Positions 45,609-57,740 of a stretch of 64,000 bases of DNA are shown in pieces. Every line of letters begins with the position of its first letter. Positions within the stretch are counted from its first letter, which is position 1. Position numbers and translations under genes: made by a program. Source of the DNA: Allacma fusca (lineage: Eukaryota > Arthropoda > Collembola > Symphypleona > Sminthuridae); contig OX359246.1 in the NCBI GenBank assembly GCA_947179485.1, positions 22,754,001 through 22,818,000 of the forward strand, written 5' to 3'. Under the pieces are notes generated by a model, which did not search any database, had not been told where the DNA came from, and worked only from the letters and a program-made list of their open reading frames with translations.

Positions 45609-46508
45609 TCAGAGCTGCGTTCATGTTCGGTTCAAATAGCGATTCGAACATGAACATGACTCGAACATGACAATTTTAAATAAACCACGATCTGAACATG
45701 ACCTGAGTACTTCAAGTTCACGTCGTAACTTGACCATGAAAGTATGATAAGTTCAAGTTGATTTCACCGAACTTGAACATGGTGCTAACATGAAGATCAA
45801 GTTAGCTCCGTTACTTGACCCGAACATGCACTTGAACTTGAACATGACCACGAATTTAAAGTTATACGGGTAAAAAATAAATTAAGTAAGGACTCAACAT
45901 TGCAACCTTTTATGTTATGTCAGCTTAAAATGCAATAGACAAAATTAATAACCACAATATTTTAATCAACATTCCCCCAGGGGTTTCTCTGAAACTTTGA
46001 CCACCGGACGCTTTTTCAGTCAGTATAAATGTGGACCACTTTGAATTAACTTAGTTTTATGAGCTATTGATTTTATTTAACTGTATTTCAGCTTTATGAT
46101 ATGACTTTACTTTACCATGCGGTTGACGGGAATAAGCACGTTGAGTTTTTTATACATGCGTGTATGTATTTTAGATGCTCCTGTTTGCAAACAGTTGAAA
46201 TTTTAAATCAGGTACAAGCTGTAAATAAAGGATATCTTGCAATCACGTTTTATTCATCGTTTTTAACATCAACTTGAAATGACATGCTCATGTTCAAGTT
46301 TTTCCAGATGGCTGAACCGACCATGAACATGACAATGTTGTCAAGTTGGATGATGAAGACTTGAACTTGAACATGATTCGGACTTGAATGTCATGTGAAA
46401 ATTTGACGTAAACTCGAACATGATGCTTCATGGTCAAGTTAAAATAATCGTCAAACCGAACTTGACATGAACATGACAAGTTTTAACATGAACTTGACCG
46501 CAGCTCTG
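45609..46508. mobile_element. hAT-like element, AACATGAACTTG-word family
   Basis: The termini are CAGAGCTGCGTTCA and the inverted TGACCGCAGCTCTG. The octamer GAGTAAAC flanks it on both sides (45601-45608 and 46509-46516), with one extra T on the left. Both arms repeat GAACATGA / ACTTGAACTTGAACATG. Unit 2 of the duplication has no such insertion at the corresponding site. The core (~45870-46260) is unique and non-coding. Confidence 0.88.
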
Positions 46509-46889
46509 GAGTAAACACAATAGGTTGTCGCTGTAAGTGACACTTTCACACGGGTATTTTGAGCAGCTCTGATGTATACATAACTACAAAGAAATAGCGG
46601 ATTAAATTATCAAATATAACACTCATCATTTTCGATTGATGTATATTCCTGTAAACAATTTGCTAATAACAGGCATTTAAGATGGCTAAACTTCAAATTA
46701 TGGGCTACACATGAGAAAACAAAATACGTCGTCACTATAAGGAACTCTTTCACAGAGATGTTTTGTCTCCAGCAGAAAACTCAATTTGAGTGGCTCTAAA
46801 CTACCACACTATTTGACGACTTAGGGAAGAACAGAGAAATAAAATCGTGTGTGAGCAGTCTTTTGAACTGCACACTAAAATTTCTAGAT
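46509..46889 (+). promoter_or_regulatory. Upstream region of chemoreceptor-like gene 1
   Basis: This ~300-bp region is shared with the other units (for example AGGCATTTAAGATGG, GACTCTTTCACA / AACTCTTTCACA and CTCAATTTGAGT before the start codon). Conservation across three diverged units suggests promoter/5' UTR content, though recent duplication alone could explain it. Part of it (ACTACAAAGAAAT.GCGG...AAGATGG) is itself present a second time just left of the hAT insertion. Confidence 0.55.
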
Positions 46890-48467
46890 ATGGGAGAAAT
46901 GAAATTATCACACGACCGCTTGACAATTAGAACACTGAAAAACCAGCCCGGTCTTAAAATGATTTCTAAAAGGGACTTATGTGTAAATTTATATGCAACT
47001 TACTGTATTTCTTGGCTGGGTTTAATCCCACTCGAAGCTGACCGGAAAACTTCTCACTTCCGTTTTCAGTCGTCCAGATTTAAGCTCACGATAAGTTTTT
47101 TGTACATATTTACCTGGATAGGTCATTTTTGCATTTGCGTTTATCGACTAGTTAATTTTTTCCTCGTTGAATTACCAATACATGGTAACATTGACCATCT
47201 GCCTTGTCCAATTGCATGTATTTTGGCGTCTTCATGCAGCCTGTTCGCTCACAAGGCAATTTTTTGGTCAAATACGACGCCAATGGCAATATTTCTGTTC
47301 AATGAAGTTTATCATTGTTTCCCAGGTACGTACCAAGTATCAATGCACAATTCGTATAAAGCTTGAGACTGAACGACTTGCAATTTCATGTTTATTGACT
47401 TTTCATTTCTGGCTTTGTAGACAGGAATGATAGATCCTGGGGCAGTTACAGTCGTCAGGAAGTGCTGCTTGTGTTAATATTTGCATTCTGCATGACCCTT
47501 GGTTGGTTACATTTGAGCGTATTCCTTGTTGAGCCTGGGGGATTTAATTTCGTCTACAACAACCTCCCAGTGTTTATCGATAAAAGTAGCTGGATCACGT
47601 TTGGGGTTTGTGCATTGATCGAGTTACGTTTGGCGATAATTTGGCTCAGCTCGGCGGCGTATTCAATGTTTTGGTTACTGTCATTTTACGTAGTGGCGCA
47701 TGCGCACTTGAACTGCGGCATTACCCTGGTTGCGTAAGCCGCTAATTCATTTATGCAATCATTTTAATGTTTTTTACTATTTTATGAGGCTTTTTGGAGG
47801 CCGTTATTTTGGCACTATCATCCTCATTCGTTTTTTTGCTAAGCTTTTGAAATATAGAGCTTTTATTTAAAATTTTTGCCCAGGTATCTGAACTTGAAGT
47901 TTTTTTATGCCTTGATGTTCACAAAGTTGGATCATACAAGCTTGTAATTAAAATATTGTGTTTTTTGATTACAGAAATCGTAGAAACGGCCAGAAACACA
48001 TAGATCGCGTAATGAACGCCTGTCAAAGCTTAAGGGAACTTCAACTCTGCACGAAGTACGTGAATGAAATATCTAGTAGCCCGTTATTTATAGCAAAGCA
48101 AGCATACCTGTACCTTTCAGTGGTATTCGGTTTCTATGGTGTGAGGCTTTTGGGGCAAAGTAAATATACTCTAGGGACAATCTATTCCGTGCTGTTCTTC
48201 TTATCAGTGAGCATATTCCCCATTACTAACGAGCTCGCCTTTTCTATTCCAATTTTAATTGACTCCTTCAAACGTAGTATCATATTCGAGGCACATTTTT
48301 TGCCCGCAGTCGATCGCTACCATACTTTGAAAGTAGTGGCCTCCATTCAAAGAGTGGGGGTAAAAGTGGGGCAGTTTACTGAATTGGGCCCGCTTTCTGC
48401 TCTAGAATTCATCGAGTTTGTGGTTTGCACAGTAGGGGATTTATTAATTGGTTTTAGTATTAAATGA
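46890..48467 (+). CDS. Multi-pass chemoreceptor-like membrane protein 1
   Basis: Exons 46890-47325, 47421-47733 and 47975-48467 join in phases 1 and 2 with GTACGT and GTAAGC donors, giving 413 residues. The ATG is chosen because the downstream paralogues start at the same place (MGGM, MAEK). A conserved cytosolic N-terminus (RTLKNQPGLKMISKRDL) precedes about seven hydrophobic segments: near 66-93, 105-140, 157-180, two at 200-245, two around FPITNELAFSIPILI, and a weak C-terminal one (LEFIEFVVCTVGDLLIGF). Length and topology fit arthropod gustatory-receptor-like proteins, but the TYhhhhhQF signature of insect GRs is absent, so the family name is uncertain. Expected at the plasma membrane of sensory or other cells; ligand unknown. 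All splice sites and the frame are intact. Confidence 0.8.
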
Positions 48468-48689
48468 GACTTTCATTACTATGACTCGTTTAATGCAACT
48501 ACATCTTGTATTTCACAACGTGTCGAAAGAGTTGGGAAATGTATGCAATTCATCTTGCGGGCCTTTGTATCTTCCATCTTCAGGGATTCTGAAATATGAG
48601 CATGGTTAGAAAATAAAAGGGTTAAAGTTCCATGCCTGGTATATAGGAATTTAACGGGGATTTTATCTGGTATATTATAGGCATGGAGT

Positions 48690-49560
48690 TTCCAATGTGA
48701 CGTTTTCTGACCTCAGTTTTGTCAATATTGGTCAATAATTTTCGAAACAACCACTTCTCTAAACTAATGTACGAAGTATTTTTAAGAACGCTACGCACCG
48801 ACCATTAATGTCAGAATTTTCTCCTTTTACTAATCATGTTCACTTTTCCTGCCAAAACGAAATTTCCCCAACCTTGCCCACAGTTTATAACTCAGAATTG
48901 CTGACCAAAGAAAAGCTGGGGAAATCAAATAATTAAATCTGTGATGAAGAAACCAGTTGTGACCAAAATGGCCAAATCTGAGGCCAAGAAACCAGCTGTG
49001 ACCAGTATGGACAAATCTGAGGTCAAAAACTAGTTGTGACCAATATTGACAAATGTTAGGCCAACAAACCAATTGTGACAAATATTGGTCAATCTAAGAC
49101 CAAGAATCCAGTGGTGATCATTATGCGCATACATGCCCATGAAACCAAATGTGATGAAATAGGGCCAATCTGAGGCCAGGAAACCGGTTGTGACCAATAT
49201 TCGCCAATCTGATGTGAAGATTCCAGTGGTGACCAAAAGTGGTTATTATATATGAGCCTTGGAACCACTTATGATGAAAGCATGCCAAAAATATGTCACT
49301 TAGCAATATTACATTACTTCACCGACTTTAAAAAATGAAGATTTTTATGGAATTTAAAACTAGCAACTTTAAACTGAACACTGGACCATGGATCACGAGT
49401 TAGAATTTAAAACGTCGTCGCGATTTCCCGCGCAAACCAGGGCGAGATGGGCCGAACGTTTGTCTGCGCTGGGATATTGGACCAGATACCTAAGCTCACG
49501 AAATTTCATTCCATTTCCGAGTGGGCATGGAACGAGGGTTACTTGTAAGTAATAGTATTA
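48690..49560 (+). repeat. CCAATATTGGTC-rich block, unit 2
   Basis: A close copy of 44250-45055, with the same order of CCAAGAAACCAG and GACCAATATTG units and the same end GGGTTACTTGTAAGTAATA. Small length differences in the array distinguish the copies. The minus-strand ORFs here are repeat artefacts. Confidence 0.8.
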
Positions 49561-49773
49561 ATATCATTATAAGTATACATACCTACACAACAGCATTGGC
49601 AAAAACACTAACGTTTGTCAATGTTCGACAGGTGTGACTGAAATGGTAAAATGGTTAAATGAATAGATCCCCATTAAAATAATCACAGTAGTAACACCGT
49701 AACTAAGTTTTCCATTCCAATTAAAGTATATTTCCGAAGAAAATTTGGGGTTAGGAAATTTTAACCCTCAACC

Positions 49774-50712
49774 CAAAGGTGTCCGCCTATCCTACATATA
49801 GGCCTATTTGTAGGCTATTTATAGGGTGCAAGGATTTTACTGAATAGGCTTATAGGCAAAATAGGATGCAAGAATATACATTTGAACCCTAGACTACAAA
49901 ATAAGTAGGCTCAGCCGTCGTAAAATAACACGCATATATGTATAAGCTACTGAAGCACATAATTTTCAATTTATGGCATGTGGAACGGGTAACATAAAAA
50001 TTAAAGAATAATCTGCCAGCTTTGCAGATTGTATGTTTTATGGTGTGTACCAAAAGTAAAAATGTTGTGCCATTTCGCCTTGATATTCGCTGAAACCTCA
50101 TCGAAATTAAGTTCGAAATAATTATTCGATAAAGTAGAAAAGATGTGAATATTTACGTTTGACCAAAATTCGAATTTCAAACAGGATTTCCTACGAGATA
50201 TGTTGTCAGTCAGCTAATACCTTTCCGTTGTCCCAATTTAGTTGTTTTGCTCACATTGGAAAATGTTTATTGTAATATTTAAATTGTGAAATCTCAAGTG
50301 CAGCATCCCTTTTTAACAGTTATAAAATTTCGGCACGTTTTCCAGCGCAAACCAAGCCGAGATCGGCAAACTGTTTTGATCTTAGGAACTTCGGCCAAGG
50401 TTGCCAAACTCAAACTATTTTATTTCAATCCCGTTGAATTGAAGGAGGGGTTTTAATTACAAAACCAACGAATGACCTTAAGTAACCTGTCGCTCACGAA
50501 AAGTATATAACATGTAGGAAGAGTGTAAAATACATTGAGCTTATTTGTCAATAAAATGTTGGCTAATACGTAGGCCTGGTGTTCCCCATTTAGAAAGGAT
50601 ATAGGATAGGCTGATCTACTCGGCAGTTTAAATGTTGGCATATATGTAGGTTCGGCCCCAATATTAAATATTGGAAGGATATAGGGTAGGCTGAGTCATT
50701 TGGACACCTTTG
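49774..50712. mobile_element. hAT-like element, TATAGGCCTA-word family
   Basis: The termini CAAAGGTGTCC and GGACACCTTTG form a perfect 11-bp inverted repeat. The flanking octamers are CCTCAACC and CCGCAACC (7 of 8). In unit 1 the equivalent site is empty (near 45275-45285), which directly proves insertion. The subterminal word GCCTA/TAGGC is shared with the element at 17226, so they are related families. The middle part contains a diverged copy of the GCGCAAACCAAG segment seen at 1130 and 49430. Non-autonomous. Confidence 0.88.
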
Positions 50713-51239
50713 CCGCAACCAATTAAAATAAGAATGTGAAAATTATTTTAAATGATTGTCACCTTAATTTCCACAATCGGGGACTTACGGAACGGTTGAA
50801 GAATGAAGCGTAAAACTGTCAAAAGAACTAGGTTAGTATCTACGTACGTAATACGGTAATTAATACTTTACTAGATGTATAACTACAAAGAAATTACGGA
50901 ATAAATTATCAAGTATAAAACTCAATTCTCAAAAACATTTTTGATTGATGTCGATTCGTGCATACAATTTACTAATAACAGTCATTTAAGATGTCTAAAC
51001 TTCAAATTATAGGCTACAGGTAGGTCTACGATGCAAACAAAATACGCCCTCACAATAAGAGACTCTTTCACATGGATATTTTGTCTCCAACAGAAAACTC
51101 AATTTGAGTAGCTCTAAACTACCCCACTATTTGACGACCAACGGAAGGACAGAGAACTAAAATCGTGTGTGAGCATTCTTTTGAACTGCACACTAAAATT
51201 TAGATTTTTATCTCCCCATATCTAGAAAATTTTCTAGAT
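50713..51239 (+). promoter_or_regulatory. Upstream region of chemoreceptor-like gene 2
   Basis: Colinear with the upstream region of gene 1 apart from the hAT insertions. It contains the same CATTTAAGATG, GACTCTTTCACA and CTCAATTTGAGT blocks. Just before the start codon there is a local inverted pair around TATCTAGAAAATTTTCTAGATA (51220-51241) that gene 1 lacks. Confidence 0.5.
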
Positions 51240-52797
51240 ATGGGAGGAATGGAATTACCTCACGACCGCTTGACAATTAGAACACTGAAAAACCAACCCG
51301 GTCTTAAAATGATTTCTAAAAGGGACTTATGTGTAAATTTCTACACAACTTACTGTATTTCTTGGCTGGGTTTAATCCCACTGGAAGCTGACCGGAAAAC
51401 TACTCACTTCCGTTTTCAGTCGTCCAGATTTAAGCTAATGCTGTGTTTTTTGTACATATTTACCTGGATAGGTCATTTTTGCATGTGTTTTTATCGACTA
51501 ATTAATTTTTTCCTCGTTGAATTACCAATACATGGTAACATTGACCATCTGCCTTGTCTAATTGCATGTATTTTGGCGTCTGCAACCAGCCTGTACGTTA
51601 ACAAGGCAATGTTTTGGTCAAATACGACGCCAATGGCAATATTTCTGTCCAATGAAGTCAATCATTGTTTCCCGGGTATGTAACAAGTATCAATGCAGAA
51701 ATCGTATAAGCTTGGGACTGAACGACTTACATTTTAATGTTTATTGACTTTTCATTTCTGGTTTTGTAGACAGGAATGACAGATCCTGGGGCAGCTACAG
51801 TCGTCAGGAACTACTGCTGCTGTTTATATTTGCATTCTTTATGGCGTTTGGTTTGTTCCATTTGGTCATATTCCTTCTTGAGCCTGAGGGATTTAATTTT
51901 GTCTACAACAACCTCCCAGTGTTTATCGATAAAAGTAGCTGGATCACGTTTGGGGGTTCTGCATTGATCGAGTTATATTTGGCGGTAATTTGGCTCAGCT
52001 CGGCGGCGTATGGACAGTTCTGGTTATTGTCATTTTACGTAGTGGTGCATGCGTACTTGAACTGCGGCATTACCCTGGTTACGTAAGCTGCTAATTCATG
52101 TGTAAAATAGTTTTAACGTTTTTTACCATTACATGCTATTTTTACACTTTCCTCGTTCGTATTTTTAGAGCACTTTTTATAGAGCACTTTTGGTATAAAA
52201 TTCGTTGTCCAGCATCCGAACTTGAAATTTTTGCATGCCTCTTGATGTTCATAGAATTGGATAATGCAAAATTGTTATTAAAATATTGTGTTTTTTCATT
52301 ACAGAAATAGGAGAAACGGCCAGAAACACGCTGATCGCGTAATGAACGCCTGCCAAAGCTTACGGGAACTTCAACTCTGTATAAAGTACATAAATGAAAT
52401 ATCGAGTATCCCGTTATTTATAGTAAAGCAAGTATACATGTACCTTTCAGTGTTAGTCGGTTTCTATGGTGTGAGGTTTTTGGGGCAAAGTTAGTATTTT
52501 CTAGGGACAATCTATTCCGGGATATTCTTCTTTGCAGTGGGCATATTCCCCATTACTAACGAGCTCGCCTTTTCTATTCCAATTTTAATTGACTCCTTCA
52601 AACGTAGTATCATATCCGAGACACAATTTTTGCCCGCAGCCGAGCGCTACCATACTTTGAAAGTAGTGGGCTCCATTCAAAGCGTGGGGGTAAAAGTGGG
52701 ACAGTTTACTGAACTGGGTCCGCTCTCCGCTCTGGAATTCATCGAGTTCGTGGTTTGCACAATTGGGGATTTATTAATTGGTTTTAGTATTAAATGA
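51240..52797 (+). pseudogene. Chemoreceptor-like gene 2, nonsense-broken
   Basis: A paralogue of the 46890 gene with identical exon sizes: 51240-51675, 51770-52082, 52305-52797. All splice sites are kept. The only disabling change I see is TAG at 52492-52494, where gene 1 has AAA (GQS-K-Y changed to GQS-stop-Y). After the stop the frame remains open and conserved for 100 codons to the normal TGA. The break is therefore young or tolerated: a truncated protein lacking the last transmembrane region, a polymorphic allele, a sequencing error or stop read-through are all possible. The rest of the protein keeps the NQPGLKMISKRDL start and the NNLPVFIDKSSWITF motif. Confidence 0.85.
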
Positions 52798-53039
52798 GAC
52801 ACTTTCATTACTACCATTCGCTTAACGCCCTTACAACTTGTATTTCACAATGTTTGGAAAGAGCTGGAAAAGTTCGGGAATAGTAAGGGGAATATGTGCA
52901 ATTCATCTTGAGGGTCCATGTATGTTCCATCTTTAGGGATACTGAAATACGTGCTTGGTTGGAAAATAAAAGCTTGAAAGTAAACTAGCTTGAAGATAAA
53001 ATCAAAATCATAGTTCAAGCTTGGTATAAACGGGCCGAG

Positions 53040-53608
53040 AGAAATTTATCATATGAACGTTTTCAATTTATATAAATTAAATGCGAGTGCTTTCCGTAAC
53101 CAATTAAAATAAAAAATTATGTGCATCTTTTTAAATAATTGTAACCTTAATTTCCATAATCGGGGACTTAGAGAAGGGTGTCACTATTTTGAGACATACA
53201 TAATAATTATAACATGTTCACACTTTTTCAATGTGATGGTTGAAACTGCCAATAGTAGGTCTAGGTTAATAAATCACTAGATGTACAACTACAAAGAATT
53301 TGCGTAATAAATTATCAAGTATAAAATTTATTTTTAAAAAACGTTTTTGATGAATGTCTATAATTACTTGAGTAAACGTTATTCAAATAAAGTTTACAAA
53401 TAAAAGGCATTTAAGATGGATGAACGCCAAACACATGAGCAAGAAAATGGGTCCCCGCGCTGTAAGGGACTCTTTCACACGGGGTATTTTGACTCCAGCA
53501 GAAACCTCAATTTGAGTGGGTTTAAACGAATCCAGTATTTGACTACTATTACGAAGTGACAGAGATATAAAGTCCTGTTACCAGTCTTGAACTAAAAATT
53601 TCTAGAAA
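53040..53608. repeat. Third, truncated copy of the unit upstream region
   Basis: Blocks such as AACCAATTAAAATAAAAA, ACTAGATGTACAACTACAAAGAA, AAAAGGCATTTAAGATGGAT and GACTCTTTCACACGGG follow the order seen before genes 1 and 2. The copy is more diverged and continues into the gene relic at 53609. Confidence 0.75.
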
Positions 53609-53770
53609 TGAGGGCAATGCAATTATCGCATAACCACTTGAAATTTAGAACCCTGAAAAATCATCCGGGTTCTAAAAGGGATTTATGTAAAAATTTATAT
53701 ACGTGCTACTTACAGAGTTTCTTGGTTAGGGGATTAAACCCACTATAAACTGACTGTAAAACTACTGTCA
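53609..53770 (+). pseudogene. Chemoreceptor-like exon 1 relic
   Basis: The frame starts MRAMQLSHNHLKFRTLKNHPG, then lacks the LKMI residues, continues SKRDLC.NLYTCYL, and hits stop codons where gene 1 reads LGLIPLEADRK. Nothing of exons 2 and 3 is found downstream. A dead copy older than the nonsense-broken gene 2. Confidence 0.85.
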
Positions 53771-55323
53771 GGGCAGTTTGCCAATTATTGACAGGTAGGC
53801 TGTACTCTACAGTGACAGTGAATCAGGATATTTTTGTTAAATACTTTTTTTAATCCGATACTTGAGGTATTGACACTTTCGAGGGTAATAATAAGAAGCT
53901 TTAAATTAGACACTGAACGTCCGAAACCAATTAATTCGTTAATTTTGATGACAATGAAAGTATGAAGTAGTTCTACACATCCGAGGCTCCTTGAACATTG
54001 AAAAATTGGTCGTGTTTTTGAATCGGTGATATGTATTTGTGATTTGGTTTTCAGGGTCGGAATAGTTGCGTGAGTTCCTTACATTAATATTTTAAACTTC
54101 TGTGGCAAATCTCATGAGGATTTATTAGTCTAGTATAATCTTCGTAACGAGCAAAATTTCCAGTTTTGAGAACTAAAATGCAAGGTAAAGTTAATGAACT
54201 TGCAAAAAACTGACATAAAAATAATAGTTTTTTGTTTCAACCTTGCCTCACAATTTCATTTCCTGAATCTGTTCATTTTGGCTTGGAAAGATGCTTATAG
54301 GCAAATTAATTCCCACAAATTTTTCTACAATTAGAACACTGAAATATTACTCCAATGGCTAGATCAGCAATGGAAAAAATTGGAAGATCAGAATTTCATT
54401 TTACATGTTTTTATTACTTTGGCTGCTAAAACAAAATTTTCCTTTTCTCAGTGTCCTTACAGGACATGTTCACCATATCTCCCAGGATAATGTTTGTAAA
54501 ATTTGTAAAACAAAATAAGCGTCAAGAAGTATTTCATGAAATGGTATGTTATATCAATGATTTTATATCTTCAATTATTTTACCATTATACCTGGTATAG
54601 TTATCACAGTAGGAGAAAAGCGTTTGTAATGTCGTCTGGTTTTGTTAACTGCGAGATACTTTTGAGAAACTAAACATGTTCTGCAATGCATACAATTTTT
54701 TAATTATTTTAGATTGGTAATTTTACTACTAACAAAAACCGTAGGTTTAACGATATATCGGCTATTGCCGATGTATCCCAAAACAGATTTTGGCCAACAG
54801 AGAAACCCGATATATGTAATTAAGCAAAGTGGCTATATTTATGACTGATGTTTGTCAAAGCCATTAGAAATACGGGTATACAATTATCCACTGAAAATCT
54901 GCCAATGTGGCATTTAAGCCAATGAGTGTCCATAAAAATGCTTTTGATTACAGTGAATGAGACAGTTTCCATAAAATAATTAATTTTCTATAAAATATTC
55001 AGTAAACTTCCTGTTAGCGTATTCAAATGGCATACGATACCAAGGTTTTGCGCTTACTGTATGATTTCTAAAGGTTTTTGGCAAAGTTATTAATTTACGG
55101 GAATAAAATTACATGTTACGCGTGTATTTCGGAGAAATAAAGGTAACCTTTAGGGTCGCTAAATATACAGATAGTCTTGTGCCCATCACAATTCTTGCCT
55201 AAACTGACGCCTACGGAAGAATATTAAACAGTTCCTTGTGACGAGGATATTACCCTTCGGTTTGCAAAACATTTAACAAGCAATCGCATTCGTCTTAAAT
55301 TAACATTCAATTTTCTTTGGGAA
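53771..55323. other. Intergenic; no gene recognised
   Basis: AT-rich, without protein-like frames. The immediate upstream region of gene 3 does not share the blocks found before genes 1 and 2, so gene 3 was not made by the same recent duplication. Confidence 0.5.
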
Positions 55324-56778
55324 ATGGCAGAAAAGGAATTGGAACTTCGGTTGAAATTCCGTAGTTTGAAGAATCAACCCAGTCTTAAAATCATTTCATT
55401 GCGAGATTTACGCGTAAATATTTATATAATTTACGTCTTTGGGCACCTTGGTTTAATGCCAGTAAAAATGGATAGGATTAATTTATTAATTCGTCGGCAA
55501 AAGTCCTCTCTAAAGCTAATTCTGAATTCTCTCTACTTATTTTGCTGGGTATTTCAATTGTGTGTGTGCATATATCGATTGGTAGGATTTTTCCTCGTTG
55601 AATTACCAAAGGATGGGAACATTGATCATCTGCCATGTCCTATTGTCTGCATTTTGGCGTCTGCATGCTCCTTGTACTATCAATATATATTTTTTTGGTC
55701 CAGACAAAGCTCATCGTTTGTATGTCTAATCAATGAAATTGCCCAGTTTTTCCCAGGTAAGTTCAATTTTTATGACCTTTCAAAATCAACCGTAATACAA
55801 ATTCCTTTAAATACCTTTTATATATAGAAAGAAATAGGCGGAGATGGCAAAGCTACAGTCGTCAAGAGCTACTCCTTTTAACCATTTTCTTCTGTTTCAT
55901 TGTAATGGCGTTTTTGCATTTGGGAGTATTCCTTGTGGACCCAACTGGTTTTAATTTTGTTTACAACAATCTCCCAGTTTATTTCAATAAAAACAACTGG
56001 ATAACCTTTGCGGTGTCTGCATTGGCGGAATTACTTTTGGCAGCCATTTGGATCTGCACGGCGGCTACTTCAGAATTCATGCATTTGACATTTTACATCG
56101 TAATTCATGCTTATTTGAATTGCGGCATCGTCGTTAGTAAGTAAGTAAATTTTGAAGTAATCCTGACAAATTTTCAATGGGACCAAAATCTCAGAGATGC
56201 ACCTTTTCATGAAATTAGTTTTAGTAACCCATGATTGCGTAAATATAAATACTAAGGTTTGAAAAGCTTATTATTTTGATTGTAGGAAACGGGAAAATGG
56301 CCAGGATAATTTTGTTCGATTACTGGACGCCTGTACCAGCTTGCGTGAACTTCAGTTCTATATGCAGTTCTTCAACGAATTGGGGAGCACTCCTATATTT
56401 GTGGTGAAACAATTATGCCTATGTCTATCAGTTGTCTCTGGGTTCTATGGGGTGAGGCTTTTAGGGCAAAATAATTATGTCCTGGGGGGAATTTATTCCT
56501 GTCTCTTCTTCCTCATAGTGATTATATTTCCTATTACTAATGAGCTGGCATTTACAATTCCGATTTTGACCCACTCTTTTAAGAGCAGTATCAAGTCCGA
56601 GGCCAGATTTTTACCAACACACCAGAGATATTATATTGTGAAGGTGGTGGACTCCGTTCGGAACGTGGGGGTGAAAGTGGGTGAATTTAGTGAAATGGGT
56701 CAGCTTTCAGCTCTGGAATTCATCCAATTTGTTGTTTGCGCAATTGCAGATTTATTGATAGGTTTTAAAAATAAATGA
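55324..56778 (+). CDS. Multi-pass chemoreceptor-like membrane protein 3
   Basis: Exons 55324-55756, 55828-56140 and 56286-56778 (donors GTAAGT; acceptors TATATAG and TGATTGTAG) use the same phases as gene 1 and give 412 residues. Exons 2 and 3 are exactly the same length as in genes 1 and 2. Conserved points are FRSLKNQPSLKIISLRDL at the N-terminus, VELPKDGNIDHLPCPI, FNFVYNNLPVYFNKNNWITF, FPITNELAFTIPIL and VGVKVGEFSEMG. It is clearly diverged from genes 1 and 2, so it is an older family member. About seven hydrophobic segments; ligand unknown. Introns 1 (71 bp) and 2 (145 bp) are short. No disabling change. Confidence 0.82.
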
Positions 56779-57740
56779 TGCCCAAGACGGCTTTCGAATT
56801 TTCTATTCTGTCTCATCTACAAGAACAATTCATATTCAGAAGGGTAAATAAAAATATAATAATTATTATAGAAAGCTACCCCATAGGCCCCCTATATAAG
56901 TCTAGGCACGACCATACAAGATCCTCCTAAATGTGATTTTCGTCGCCGGAATTATGCAACACGATCTCGCCTTCAATAGCTCGTAAATTCCCTTGAATTT
57001 TTTATTAGCGGCGTCAAATAATTATTTATTTAGTCTGGATCCAACTTCAGTTTTTAAGTATTTTTTTTTATACCACACTAAAAATATAAGTTAACACAAA
57101 TAAAAGTTCCTTTCAATAAGAAATGTAAATTATTATCTTATTAATAGCCTTTAGAGGTATGTAACACAAAATTCAATTCCTTTCTCTCAAAGTGGGAAAT
57201 ATATTATAAAAGCGGTCGCTAAATCCACCTTATTAGCCTCAATTATTATTGTTCCACGAGTTTCAAAACGAAAACCAGTTAAAATAATTGATGTAATTAC
57301 AGATAAGTCGTAAACGTAGTTATTGTTTTCGTCGTATTTTATTCCAGTAACTTATATACTGTCAAAATCCTTTGAATAATCGTATAGCAAGCGCAAAACC
57401 CTTTTGTCTTAAGCCGTTTGAATCCGAACGCATGAAATTTATTACATATTAAAGTGAGTACTAATTAGTCTAAGGAAACTGTCGCATTCAGTGCAATAAA
57501 AAGCATTTTTATGAACTGATATTGTTTTAAATGCCCCACCGTCGGATTTTCAGGGGATAATTAGCCCCATTTCTAGACTATTGACACCTGTCATTCATAT
57601 CAGCATGACAGTTGTTCCCCAAAATGATGCTTACGAAAATATGAAGTTAAATCATGTGGCTTATTGATTGCATTTTGGAAAACCATCTAACAAGCAATAT
57701 AATTTGCATTAGTATTCTCTTCAGTAATTTCCCCGCAGAG
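56779..57740. other. Intergenic; no gene recognised
   Basis: AT-rich. AATAAAAATATAATAAT near 56847 may hold the polyadenylation signal of gene 3. Confidence 0.5.

Larger units (their letters stand above)
44160..52800. repeat. Tandem duplication of a ~4.2-kb unit
   Basis: Unit 1 (~44.2-48.48 kb) and unit 2 (~48.69-52.80 kb) each hold the CCAATATTGGTC-rich block, the GCGAGGGTTACTTGTAAGTA right end, a shared upstream region and one three-exon chemoreceptor-like gene. Each unit has since received a different hAT-like insertion (45609-46508 in unit 1; 49774-50712 in unit 2) at sites where the other unit is empty, so both insertions post-date the duplication. A third, truncated unit follows at ~53.04-53.77 kb. 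Confidence 0.88.
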
